Below are positions 6,444 to 13,897 of a stretch of DNA of 14,719 bases, in pieces. This DNA comes from Desulfobacteraceae bacterium (GTDB taxonomy: Bacteria > Desulfobacterota > Desulfobacteria > Desulfobacterales > Desulfosalsimonadaceae). The position numbers and the translations under genes are program-made. The stretch's first letter is position 1. Every line of letters begins with the position of its first letter. The stretch covers positions 1 through 14,719 of the forward strand of contig JAGXHH010000083.1 in NCBI GenBank assembly GCA_024636355.1, in the 5' to 3' direction. The notes under the pieces were generated by a model. It worked only from the letters and a program-made list of their open reading frames with translations, ran no database searches and was not told where the DNA came from.

Positions 6444-7634
6444 CTATTCCGCCAACGTGAACCTCAATATTGCTCCGGCGTGATGTTTTTTGAAATCCGC
6501 ATGATCCAGGAAAATGTGCTGGACTTCTGAATTCTGGGAAATCGCTTCTTCGATCATTTCATCGACAATATCGTCCATTGCCTGCATCGGTTCACCGCAC
6601 AGGGGGCAGGATTCTTCGGTCATCGATACGATATGGTCATGGGGACAGAGAAAACCGCCGGTCTGGAAACCGTGCTCGATGAGCAGGGTGTGGACCTGAC
6701 CCATGCGCAGGGCCTTGATTACCGGTTCTACACCCAATACTCCCAGTCCCTTGCCGCCGCTTTTTTCGAACAGCTCGTCGACGATCTCCTGTTCCCTCCA
6801 GCGTTCACATTCGGCGGCCGCATCCAGGGCCATCAGCTTCAGTTCGTGGTCATTGGTTTCGGGCTGGGCGTTGAATTCGGCGCCGAGGCGGCGCTGAAGG
6901 TAGCTGTGCAGGTGTTCCTTCAACCAGACCCGGGTCTTGTCGTCCGGGGTGCCGATAATCAACCGGTTGTAATTCTTTTCCCGGAAATATTCGAATGTCC
7001 TGTCGGAGATGGTTTTAAGGTGCTTGTGGATCTGGTCCTGGATGTGGCGTTCAATCCGCTTGTCTCCCAGTCCGCCGCTGATGCCCGTGGTGGAATAGGC
7101 GCCCCCCCCGGCGGTCATCGACAGGCTGACCCGGACGCGATCGGGCACCTCGCTTTCGATGAACACGTCGGGATGTTCCTCGAAATCGCCGAGATAGAGT
7201 GAAAAAAGTCGGGCGTGCCTTGAATCCGCGACAAGGACCAGGAACCGTGAAAATTCGTCAAGCAGGGCCGAAATGGGTCTTATGTACGGGTCCGGCTCCA
7301 CCACCAGCTGGCTCGGCAGGCCGACCGGCAGGTGGTATTCCTGCCAGAAACCGCTGGCATTGGCGAACAGGACGACCATGCGGGTGTTTTCCATCCGCTG
7401 GAGCCCGTGCTTGACATGCTTTTCCATTTCCTTGAACACCCGGTCGATGCCGTCGAGCCGCTTTTCGTCAAACCGTTCCTCTTTTTTGAGATGTTTTTTG
7501 GTGGTGTGGAGCAGTGAGTTCATATCGGCCCGGAACTCCCGGGGCGGGGTGACATTCAGGTACAGGCTGGCCATCGGGTTGCCATGGTTTCTATATTGAC
7601 TCAATTCTTCCAGCTGCCGGCGATAGATGAACAT
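6444..7634 (-). CDS. Bacterial eRF1-like protein (baeRF-type) with zinc knuckle
   Basis: The 396-residue product resembles the bacterial relatives of archaeal/eukaryotic release factor 1 (baeRF families), proposed from comparative genomics to act in ribosome rescue or translation quality control; no function is established here. The N-terminal part (1-110, PMASLYLNVTPP) is a family-specific domain with no NIKS stop-codon motif. A Rossmann/RNase-H-like middle domain follows (FLVLVADSRHARLFSLYLGDFEE, 131-153). ISGGLGDKRIERHIQDQIHKHL (185-206) sits where eRF1 has its GGQ loop and following helix, but reads GGL. A C-terminal eRF1_3-like domain (about 220-335) holds NRLIIGTPDD. The tail has a putative zinc site: Cys330, His332 or His334, Cys343, Cys346. 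The start has a perfect GGAGG 6 bp upstream. The gene is monocistronic and divergent from the DUF169 gene. Confidence 0.82.
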   Translation of the reverse strand: MFIYRRQLEELSQYRNHGNPMASLYLNVTPPREFRADMNSLLHTTKKHLKKEERFDEKRLDGIDRVFKEMEKHVKHGLQRMENTRMVVLFANASGFWQEYHLPVGLPSQLVVEPDPYIRPISALLDEFSRFLVLVADSRHARLFSLYLGDFEEHPDVFIESEVPDRVRVSLSMTAGGGAYSTTGISGGLGDKRIERHIQDQIHKHLKTISDRTFEYFREKNYNRLIIGTPDDKTRVWLKEHLHSYLQRRLGAEFNAQPETNDHELKLMALDAAAECERWREQEIVDELFEKSGGKGLGVLGVEPVIKALRMGQVHTLLIEHGFQTGGFLCPHDHIVSMTEESCPLCGEPMQAMDDIVDEMIEEAISQNSEVQHIFLDHADFKKHHAGAILRFTLAE

Positions 7635-7941
7635 AGGTTTCCTCCTTTTAGGTCTTAAAAAATCCTCTTATCCGGGCCTGTCGGGAATCATTCGTTCGGG
7701 TGTTGCCATGATCCGGTCGCGCATCGGACGGAATGCTTGTATAATTAATAATAATACCCATTGGGTGCATTGGCATTTGGTTTTCCAACATCTGGTTTTT
7801 AAAATGGAAATTGTGCATTTTTGATAAGTATGTCAAGCAGCTGCACCTTTCCCGTGACCGGTGCGGTCTTGACAATGCGTGTTCACTCCGGTGAGGATGT
7901 GGAAACCAACGTCTGAGTTTTCAAGAACAACAGGAGGATGT
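7635..7941. other. Divergent intergenic region between baeRF-like and DUF169 genes
   Basis: About 300 bp that should hold the promoters of both flanking genes. GGAGG on the minus strand (RNA sense) is the ribosome binding site of the baeRF-like gene, and AGGAGG at 7932-7937 serves the DUF169 gene. A perfect TATAAT on the plus strand lies at 7740-7745, but with no matching -35 box and nearly 200 bp from the start codon, so it is weak. The stretch 7760-7822 is low-complexity, repeating GCATTTGGTTTTCCAACATCTGG-like segments; minus-strand frames across it look like repeat translation and not genes. Confidence 0.5.
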
Positions 7942-8769
7942 ATGGAGAGTCAAATAGCAAAAGCCATCGGATGCCGGTACGAACCCGTTGCCATTGGTTT
8001 TGATAATAAAAAGCCGGAAAAAGCACGGCAATTCGCACCGGGCAGGTGGGGATGCGTCATGTTCATGCTGGTGCGGGCGGCAAAAGGCGATGCAGGCGTT
8101 TTCGACCGGGAAACGTTCGGATGCTTCGGCGGGGGCACCGGGCTGGGGTTCGGCAACCAGTACAAGAATTTTCCCGGCGGTGAGGAAGGCTTCTGCTATT
8201 TTCTGTCCAAAGGCAATGAGGAGTGGGAGCAGGGGAGACAGACCGCCGAGGCGATCGAGCCGCACGTGCGCAAGGAGTTTTTAGACGATTTCCGGAAGGG
8301 CGAGCGGTACAAAAAGACACCGGCGCTGGTCCGCAGGTTCATCGATGCCCTGCCGATTACGGAAAACCCTTACCCCTATGTCATCTTTCAGCCGTTGTCG
8401 GAAGTCACCGGGAAGGGCCATCGGCCGGAGGTGGTCGTCTTCCTGGCCGACATGGACCAGGTGGCCGCACTGACCGTGCTGGCCAACTACCACCGGGGGG
8501 ACAATGAAAATGTCATTTTCCCCTATGCCGCCGGCTGCATGTCGATCGGCATTTACCCGTTCCGTGAAGCCAAAGCGGACAGACCCCGGGCAGTGCTGAG
8601 CATGAACGACATTTCCGCCCGCGTGGCCGTCAAACGGCAGCTCAAGGCCGACGTCATGACTTTTGCCATCCCGTATCCCCTCTACCTGGAAATGGAGGAC
8701 AATGTTTCGGACAGTTTCCTGGAACGACACAGCTGGCGGGAATTGATGAAGTTGAAGGAAAAGAAATAA
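7942..8769 (+). CDS. DUF169 family protein
   Basis: A 275-residue protein of the DUF169 (COG2043) family, common in anaerobic archaea and bacteria and without established function. I chose the ATG at 7942 (MESQIAKAIG) because AGGAGG lies 4 bp upstream; an in-frame ATG at 7879 would add 21 poorly conserved-looking residues. Recognisable blocks are RWGCVMFML (36-43), the Gly-rich GCFGGGTGLGFGN (60-72), the signature FPGGEEGFCYFLS (77-89), PYPYVIFQPL (143-152), VVVFLADMDQVAALTVLANY (164-183) and PYAAGCMSIGIYPF (194-207). Cys38, Cys61, Cys85 and Cys199 fall in these blocks and could bind a metal or cofactor (inference). No signal peptide or membrane segment, so probably cytoplasmic. It has no same-strand neighbour and is likely transcribed alone. 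Confidence 0.9.
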   Translation: MESQIAKAIGCRYEPVAIGFDNKKPEKARQFAPGRWGCVMFMLVRAAKGDAGVFDRETFGCFGGGTGLGFGNQYKNFPGGEEGFCYFLSKGNEEWEQGRQTAEAIEPHVRKEFLDDFRKGERYKKTPALVRRFIDALPITENPYPYVIFQPLSEVTGKGHRPEVVVFLADMDQVAALTVLANYHRGDNENVIFPYAAGCMSIGIYPFREAKADRPRAVLSMNDISARVAVKRQLKADVMTFAIPYPLYLEMEDNVSDSFLERHSWRELMKLKEKK

Positions 8770-8823
8770 TCCGGTCAGGTCCGCCCCCTGAAGGTTGGAA
8801 TTCTGCCTCACCCCGGAAGGGCA

Positions 8824-9004
8824 GGCGATTCGTGAATCGCCCCTACATCGTGAGGGCGCGAATTGAAATGTTTCCGGATCTACACACGGATAGTGCCCGC
8901 ATCTTTGGTATCACGAAATGGATTGACCGGATTTGACGATTTGCGGCAACCCATTTTACGACGTTGTACAATGGTTAATTGTAGGGGCGATTCACGAATC
9001 GCCC
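8824..9004. mobile_element. Small element bounded by 23-bp perfect inverted repeats
   Basis: 8824-8846 and 8981-9003 are exact reverse complements, bounding a 134-bp interior. Each arm is itself a hairpin: GGCGATTC-GT-GAATCGCC at 8824-8841, and GGGCGATTC-AC-GAATCGCCC at 8985-9004. Each carries a CCCCTAC/GTAGGGG edge facing inward. The interior has no gene. The layout is REPIN- or MITE-like. In the rest of the 8770-9164 gap I see only the heptamer array at its right end and no terminator for the DUF169 gene. Confidence 0.65.
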
Positions 9005-9063
9005 TCGCCGATGAGGCATAGAATGCCCAAACCAGAGCGGGCGGGACACACAGGTTCGCCCTT

Positions 9064-9154
9064 CCTTGAACCTTGAACCTTAAATTTTGAACTTTGAACC
9101 TTGAACCCTAAATCATAAACCCTAAACCTTGAACCCTGAACTTTGAACCTTGAA
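9064..9154. repeat. Degenerate 13-unit heptamer array
   Basis: Thirteen heptamers in perfect register without indels: CCTTGAA variants including CCTTAAA, TTTTGAA, CTTTGAA, CCCTAAA, TCATAAA and CCCTGAA. It is an older relative of the perfect array at 6360-6436 and ends 10 bp from the batE stop. The 80-residue minus-strand frame over it (8992-9234, FKVQGSRF-like repeats) is a translation artefact. Confidence 0.9.
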
Positions 9155-9164
9155 CCCGCCCTTC

Positions 9165-10076
9165 TCATTCCATCCCCGCCGTATTCTCCGGAATCCAGCA
9201 CTTCCGGCCGTCGTTGAGCCGGATATGGTACCATCCGTTGCGCTTTTCGATGAGCAAAAACTCCGTTCCTTCGTGGAGCGGGTCCTTGAAACTCGGCTGG
9301 TAGGTGATGCCGTCGCCTTTGCGGGCGGTCACCTCGTCAGCCAGGAGAACGCCACCAGGATTGCGTTCCTGCCGGAGATAATCGGCAGCAAGCGAGCCGA
9401 AACAGAGGATGCCGACGAAGGCGGCCCCGGCGATCAGGCCGGCCGGCACTTTCCGGAAGTAGATGCGGACCAGAAGTGCGGCCCAGAACAGGGCATAGCA
9501 GACGGCAAAAATCACCGAACGGGTGGTTGACGAAAAATCGTAGTGCCAGAAGAGCAGCATTCGGAACATGCGGGTTTTCTGGGTATCTTCGATCCGGTCG
9601 ACCCGCTGGCTCCGGGCATAGGCGAAGTTTTGTTTCAGGTTCGGGTCGTTGGGGATGAATTGTGCGGCCCGTCGGTAGTTTAAAATGGCCCGGCCCAGGT
9701 CCTCCATCCGGAAATAGGCGTTTCCTATATTATAAAAGAGCTTTCCGTTTTCAATCCCTCCGGCGGAAACGATCCGTTCGAGCCGCATGGCCGACTGCCG
9801 GTAGAATGACCTGGCGGCTTCCGGATCGGTTGCCGCGGCCTTTTCGGCCTGGCGAAACAGCGATTTGGCCTCGCTGAACAGGTCATGGACCTGGGAGCGG
9901 TTCAACTGCTCCGCCGCAGCAGCTGTTGCTGCCGATCCTGCCATCAGAATGATCAGCACTGAAAGAATCACCGGAATCAGGTATTTACAATCTGATCTGC
10001 CTGTCCGGTTCGTTCCGGTAAATTGATCCCCGACCGCAACTTGAGTGTTCCGGATGATCAAGTGAAAAAATCTCAT
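9165..10076 (-). CDS. batE: BatE-type membrane protein with TPR and SH3-like domains
   Basis: Last gene of the bat (Bacteroides aerotolerance) operon. The 303-residue product has an N-terminal membrane segment or uncleaved signal (about 33-50) after a long hydrophilic leader. A TPR region follows (about 62-155, with FYNIGNAYFRMEDLGRAILNYRRAAQFIPNDPN at its centre), then two membrane helices (about 185-205 and 211-231). The C-terminal SH3-like domain (about 240-300) contains GVLLADEVTARKG, EGTEFLLIEKRNGWYHIRLNDGRKCWI. SH3 domains of this type often bind peptides or cell wall, so an envelope scaffold role fits. The ATG overlaps the batD stop by 4 bp (ATGA), and GGAG lies about 8 bp upstream, implying translational coupling. 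BatE is defined by position and TPR architecture; its sequence is poorly conserved between phyla. Confidence 0.85.
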   Translation of the reverse strand: MRFFHLIIRNTQVAVGDQFTGTNRTGRSDCKYLIPVILSVLIILMAGSAATAAAAEQLNRSQVHDLFSEAKSLFRQAEKAAATDPEAARSFYRQSAMRLERIVSAGGIENGKLFYNIGNAYFRMEDLGRAILNYRRAAQFIPNDPNLKQNFAYARSQRVDRIEDTQKTRMFRMLLFWHYDFSSTTRSVIFAVCYALFWAALLVRIYFRKVPAGLIAGAAFVGILCFGSLAADYLRQERNPGGVLLADEVTARKGDGITYQPSFKDPLHEGTEFLLIEKRNGWYHIRLNDGRKCWIPENTAGME

Positions 10077-11935
10077 GACAGGCTCCGTTCCAGTCGTTTC
10101 GCCAGGGCGGCCGCCCGGTCCCCAAGCGGTGTTCCGGTGTCGTCCAATGCGGCTATGCCCCCGTATTCAATCGCTTCGCACGTAACGAACAGCGCCTTGA
10201 GTTCGGCTACTGTTTTTTCGTCAGTATCGCGTTGCTGCAGGGCGGATTCGAACTCCGGCCAGGTTCCTCCAGGGGGCAGATCCAGTTTTGCGGCCAAATA
10301 TTCACGCATTGCCGAAAGCACCCCGGCACCGGTTTGACTGTCGGCATCCGGAGTTGAAATATCGAGCTGTTTCAAATTTTTTTTCAACTTTGCATATGCT
10401 TTGCGCCGCCTGTTGTTCTTCGGATCGGCGTTGCGCGAACGCCGGAAGGCGGTAATGGAAAACGTGATGCCATACAGCAGGGGGAACCCGGCCAGCAGGG
10501 CGATCCAGTAAGGGGAACTCTTCCAGTGGGAAAGTCCGGCCGACTGGCTGCGCAGCACGGACAAGTCTTCATAGTTGTAGGCGATTCCTTCGGCCCAGGT
10601 TTCCAGTTCCGATTTCGCAACCCCCTGTGTCTCGATGCCCTCGGCATCCTGTGCGGTTACGATCCGCGTGGCGCTGACCTGCAGCGGGACCGGCTCGCTC
10701 CGGGCGATCCGGTATTCGCCGGCTTCCGCATCGAAGTAGGAAAGTGAAATGGGGGCAATCGCTTCCACCCCGTCGTGGGTGGCCCGGAGCGTCTGCGTAA
10801 AGATTTTGGCGTCGCCTTTGATCACGCCCGGCGCCATTTCCGACGGAATCCGGAAATCCCGGGCAAGCGCCGGCTGTTGGTCGAGTGCGGGGAGTGTCAC
10901 CGGGTCCAGGTAGTCCGGACCGGAGACCCGTACGGTGAGCGTGATCGGATCCCCCACTTTGACCGTGGTGGGGCTTGCTTCTGCTTCGATTTTGTATTGA
11001 CCGACAAGGCCGGTAAAATCCGCCGGCCTTCCGGCAACGGGGAGCGGCCGGACGGTCAGGGTTGGCGTATTTGACGGAATCACGAATTTTTCCGTCACGG
11101 CCCGGTTGCCGAAAAAATCGTCGAACATCGATCGGCTGCTCGGCCGCCGGTGACCGGTGACTGCGACAAATGAAACGGTTGACTCGTCTATTTCAAATGT
11201 TCCCGGAGAGCCGGGGATCAGCACTTTTTCGAACCGGACGGTCGTCCAGGGCCTGCCGTTCAACGTGCGCTGCTCTTTGATGCCGATGGTCTGACCGGTG
11301 CCAAGCGGCACCTGCAGGTAGCGTTCCTTCCGGTTCGGGTCGACCGGCAGGTCCCAATCGGCAACCGTGAAACGGGGATCATCCAGGATCGGCAGGTTGA
11401 ACAGGAACTGCTGCACATCGCCGCCGATGTACCAGATGGCCTTCAGGGTCACCGGCTGGCCCACGTAGCAGGTATCTGGGGAAAGCGAGAGTTCGAAATG
11501 GAAATCGTCGATTTCCCGGGGTTTATCCGCCCGGATTTGTATCGGTCGGGTCCGGGCCGTCTGCTTGCCGGCCGTTATCGTGACAGATGGAATTGTCAGC
11601 GTGCCGGCCCGTTTGGGCGTCAGCCGGTAGTTGAAGATATAACCTCGCCGGACGTCCCGGGTCGTTTTTCCGTTGATGATCGTGATCGATGAGCTGTTGT
11701 TCTGCTGACCGCCGACAAATGCGACGGAAAAATCGGAAAGCCTGGACAGGTCCGGCTGCTCCGGGGCATCTTCCCCCTGCACCTGGATCTGGTAGACGAA
11801 CGATTCGCCCACGAAGACTTCCGTGCTTTCCACGGCGGCATCGGCCGAAAACGCTGCAGCGGCATCGGTTGCGGGCAGGGCGGCCGCCAGGGAAAAAAGG
11901 CACAGGAGAATGAATCGGTTCAGGTTGCTTCGCAT
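10073..11935 (-). CDS. batD: BatD oxygen-tolerance protein
   Basis: A 620-residue exported, membrane-anchored protein, the large beta-rich component of the Bat system. A Sec signal peptide covers residues 1 to about 28 (LPATDAAAA). The periplasmic part is built from repeated Ig-like beta domains: about 29-135 (VFVGESFVYQIQVQG), 145-260 (CYVGQPVTLKAIWYIGG) and 310-425 (VKVGDPITLTVRVSGPDYLD), each opening with the VG-[DEQ]-x-[FIV] strand typical of BatD. A transmembrane helix lies at about 474-497 (YWIALLAGFPLLYGITFSITAF), followed by a basic stretch and a helical cytoplasmic tail. The start is 3 bp after the batC stop, and the 3' end overlaps batE by 4 bp. BatD is needed with the other Bat proteins for aerotolerance in Bacteroides; the molecular mechanism is unsettled. 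Confidence 0.94.
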   Translation of the reverse strand: MRSNLNRFILLCLFSLAAALPATDAAAAFSADAAVESTEVFVGESFVYQIQVQGEDAPEQPDLSRLSDFSVAFVGGQQNNSSSITIINGKTTRDVRRGYIFNYRLTPKRAGTLTIPSVTITAGKQTARTRPIQIRADKPREIDDFHFELSLSPDTCYVGQPVTLKAIWYIGGDVQQFLFNLPILDDPRFTVADWDLPVDPNRKERYLQVPLGTGQTIGIKEQRTLNGRPWTTVRFEKVLIPGSPGTFEIDESTVSFVAVTGHRRPSSRSMFDDFFGNRAVTEKFVIPSNTPTLTVRPLPVAGRPADFTGLVGQYKIEAEASPTTVKVGDPITLTVRVSGPDYLDPVTLPALDQQPALARDFRIPSEMAPGVIKGDAKIFTQTLRATHDGVEAIAPISLSYFDAEAGEYRIARSEPVPLQVSATRIVTAQDAEGIETQGVAKSELETWAEGIAYNYEDLSVLRSQSAGLSHWKSSPYWIALLAGFPLLYGITFSITAFRRSRNADPKNNRRRKAYAKLKKNLKQLDISTPDADSQTGAGVLSAMREYLAAKLDLPPGGTWPEFESALQQRDTDEKTVAELKALFVTCEAIEYGGIAALDDTGTPLGDRAAALAKRLERSLS

Positions 11936-11938
11936 CGG

Positions 11939-12697
11939 TTACCAGTCCTTTTCCACCGGCCGGTAGCTGCCGTCCGTCGATTGGCGGTACATCCGGTGTT
12001 TCTGCTCTTCCTGGAGGATCTTTTCCGGATCTTCAACACCGGCCGCCTCGGCCGTCCGGTCTTTTTCCTGCTCTCCGGATTGATCCGATGGTTCAGCTTC
12101 CTGCTGCTGCTGCTGGGATGCCTGTTGCTGATCGTCGGAATTTTCATTGCCTTCCCGGGGATTCTTGCAAGACTGTCCTTCCGGCTGCTTTTCAATGGCC
12201 TCGCGAACCGATTTCAGGGCCATGCGGGCAAGCTCCAGATTGTTTGCGGCCGCATCGAGGGATGCGTCGAGGTCGAGGGCTTTTTCATAATGCCGGACAC
12301 TTTTTTCCAGCGAATCCGATATGTTTTGAAGATCAGTGTTTTCCTGTAAACGGCTTTTTTGAAACAGGCAGTTGCCCATGTTGAAATGGGTTCGGGCCCT
12401 AAAAGCCGGGTCATCATTTTGCAGCGCCGCCAGCGAGAACCTGTCGGCGGCCTCGTCATAGGCTTGCGTCATGTACAGGGCGCATCCCTTGTTGTAATGA
12501 ATTTGGGCGGCATCCGGATTTTTTTCCAGGGCCTTGTCATAGGCGGCGATCGCCTCGTCGAATTTCCCCGCAGCAAACGCCTCGTTTCCTTTTTCCACCA
12601 GCCCGGCTGCCGATTCGGCAGAGGCTGTGGAGGCAAGGCTTAGGGACAATGCTATGAATGCGATGAATACTATGATGAATGCGTGAGTTTTTGGCAT
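11939..12697 (-). CDS. batC: BatC exported TPR protein
   Basis: A 252-residue protein starting at the ATG at 12697, which has AAGGTGATT directly upstream. An in-frame ATG at 12739 would translate the intergenic repeat (MCSLCLCGSIKK) and is rejected. The signal peptide covers about 1-27 (ending ASTASA). TPR units run from about 28 to 165 (LVEKGNEAFAAGKFDEAIAAYDKALEKNPD, then IHYNKGCALYMTQAYDEAADRF, HFNMGNCLFQKSR, and a final unit ending in NNLELAR). The segment 180-225 is low-complexity Gln/Glu-rich and probably disordered, and the end is charged (EEQKHRMYRQSTDGSYRPVEKDW). TPR modules are expected to hold the VWA and BatD partners together in the periplasm. The 102-bp gap before it contains part of a MITE-like element, so coupling to batB is probably weaker than elsewhere in the operon. 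Confidence 0.92.
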   Translation of the reverse strand: MPKTHAFIIVFIAFIALSLSLASTASAESAAGLVEKGNEAFAAGKFDEAIAAYDKALEKNPDAAQIHYNKGCALYMTQAYDEAADRFSLAALQNDDPAFRARTHFNMGNCLFQKSRLQENTDLQNISDSLEKSVRHYEKALDLDASLDAAANNLELARMALKSVREAIEKQPEGQSCKNPREGNENSDDQQQASQQQQQEAEPSDQSGEQEKDRTAEAAGVEDPEKILQEEQKHRMYRQSTDGSYRPVEKDW

Positions 12698-12710
12698 AAT
12701 CACCTTTTTA

Positions 12711-12880
12711 ATTGAACCACAAAGACACAAAGAGCACAAAGAAGGGCGTTTATGTGTAATAAAGCATTGACTAAAAGGCGCCGTCAGGCTGATTTTTTTT
12801 TATCCGGCGTTTTCCCGCCGGACAAAAAATCTTTTCCTTCTTTGTTTTTCTTCGTGTCCTTCGTGCCTTCGTGGTTCAAT
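12711..12880. mobile_element. MITE-like element between batB and batC
   Basis: Inverted arms 12711-12740 and 12851-12880 start with the identical ATTGAACCAC and match at 24 of 30 positions. The right arm carries about 10 extra bases in its CACGAAG-type repeat. Between them is a perfect 7-bp hairpin (TCCGGCG at 12803-12809, CGCCGGA at 12816-12822) flanked by T and A runs that can extend the stem. No transposase. The element lies partly in the batB-batC gap and partly inside batB, supplying its last 26 codons and stop. The left arm resembles the terminal repeat of the element at 2880-3251 (19 of 23 bases over CAAAGACRCAAAGAGCRC). Confidence 0.6.
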
Positions 12881-13897
12881 TGTTTTTTTCTTCCGTTCAC
12901 TGATCAACAGCTCCGCAAATAATAGGAAAATCATCACGCCTAAAAAAATCTGGAATTTTTCCTCGTACCGCATGACCGTTTCGGATTCCAAAGCCTTTTT
13001 TTCGGCTGAGGCAATCAATTTCATGTACACGTCACCCAGGTCGATGCTGCCGGTGGCCACGTTCAGGTACCGTCCACCGGGGGTGGCGTTGACCATTTCG
13101 CGCAAGGTATCCGCATCGAGCCGGGTCCAGACTTCCCGGCCGTCGTATTTTAAAAAGGTCCGGGTCCCCGAGCCATCCGTGATCGGGATGCGCCGCCCCT
13201 CGTTTTCATCGCCCAGACCGATGGCGATGATCCGGACGCCGCGTTCGCCGGCCTCGGCGGCCGCCTCCTTCGGGAAACTGTCGTGGTCTTCGCCGTCGGT
13301 GATCAGGACGATGTCCTTGTATTTACGGTCGAGATTATCGAGTACCTGGTCGAGTGATGTGCGGACCGCATCGCCGATCATGGTGCCGCCCCGGGAGACG
13401 CTGTCCGGCGATAGGTCTTCGAGCATCATCCGGAAGAAACCGTAATCAAGTGTCAGCGGGCATTTGACCACAGCCGTGCCGGCAAACGCCACTAAAGCCA
13501 CCCGGTCGCGCTGCAGCCGGTCGACACAGTCGCTAATGGCCAGCTTGGAGCGTTCCAGGCGATTGGGCGCCAGGTCTTCCGCCAGCATGCTCCGGGAAAC
13601 ATCGAGCACGAAGACCACGTCCCGCCCTTTGCGCTTCACGGTTTCCGGGACCGGGTTCCACTGGGGTCGGGCGGCGGCCAGGACGCCGAAAATAAAAGCG
13701 ATGATGAGCAGGGCGGCCTTGCGCCGCCGGCCGGCCGCATTGACCGAATCGTTGAGCTGCGGCAGCAGGTGGGCTTCGGCAAAGCGCTGTAGGCCCTGCC
13801 GCCGCTTTCGGGCGGCGTACAGGAAAAAGCCGATCAGCAGGAGGGCTGCCCACAGGAGGAGCATTGTTTCGATATGCTCAAACCGGATGATGTTCAT
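12800..13897 (-). CDS. batB: BatB VWA-domain membrane protein with repeat-derived tail
   Basis: A 365-residue aerotolerance VWA protein, the second of the pair. The ATG at 13897 has GGAGG 6 bp upstream and overlaps the batA stop (ATGA). Two N-terminal membrane helices (about 10-28 and 61-76) precede the VWA domain (about 92-290), which has a complete metal-ion adhesion site: Asp99-Val-Ser101-Arg-Ser103, Thr172 in GGTMIGDA, and Asp201 in LITDGED. A third membrane helix (about 316-333) follows. The VWA domain should face the periplasm and bind a divalent metal plus a protein partner. Normal family proteins end shortly after the last helix. Here the frame continues through IEPRRHEGHEEKQRR into 26 residues (340-365) that are exactly the right arm and hairpin of the MITE-like element, ending at its TAA. 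Confidence 0.93.
   Translation of the reverse strand: MNIIRFEHIETMLLLWAALLLIGFFLYAARKRRQGLQRFAEAHLLPQLNDSVNAAGRRRKAALLIIAFIFGVLAAARPQWNPVPETVKRKGRDVVFVLDVSRSMLAEDLAPNRLERSKLAISDCVDRLQRDRVALVAFAGTAVVKCPLTLDYGFFRMMLEDLSPDSVSRGGTMIGDAVRTSLDQVLDNLDRKYKDIVLITDGEDHDSFPKEAAAEAGERGVRIIAIGLGDENEGRRIPITDGSGTRTFLKYDGREVWTRLDADTLREMVNATPGGRYLNVATGSIDLGDVYMKLIASAEKKALESETVMRYEEKFQIFLGVMIFLLFAELLISERKKKTIEPRRHEGHEEKQRRKRFFVRRENAG

Noticed and set aside
8281..8811. 176-residue minus-strand frame
   Set aside because: Antisense shadow of the DUF169 gene.
8992..9234. 80-residue minus-strand frame with FKVQGSRF-like repeats
   Set aside because: The repeats are the translated heptamer array, it overlaps the batE 3' end, and it has no ribosome binding site.
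12698..12739. Upstream in-frame ATG for batC at 12739
   Set aside because: It would add MCSLCLCGSIKK-type residues read from the repeat arm; the ATG at 12697 has a ribosome binding site and starts a normal signal peptide.
12803..12822. Intrinsic terminator at the batB stop
   Set aside because: The minus-strand transcript has A-runs, not a U-run, after the stem, and termination here would cut off batCDE.
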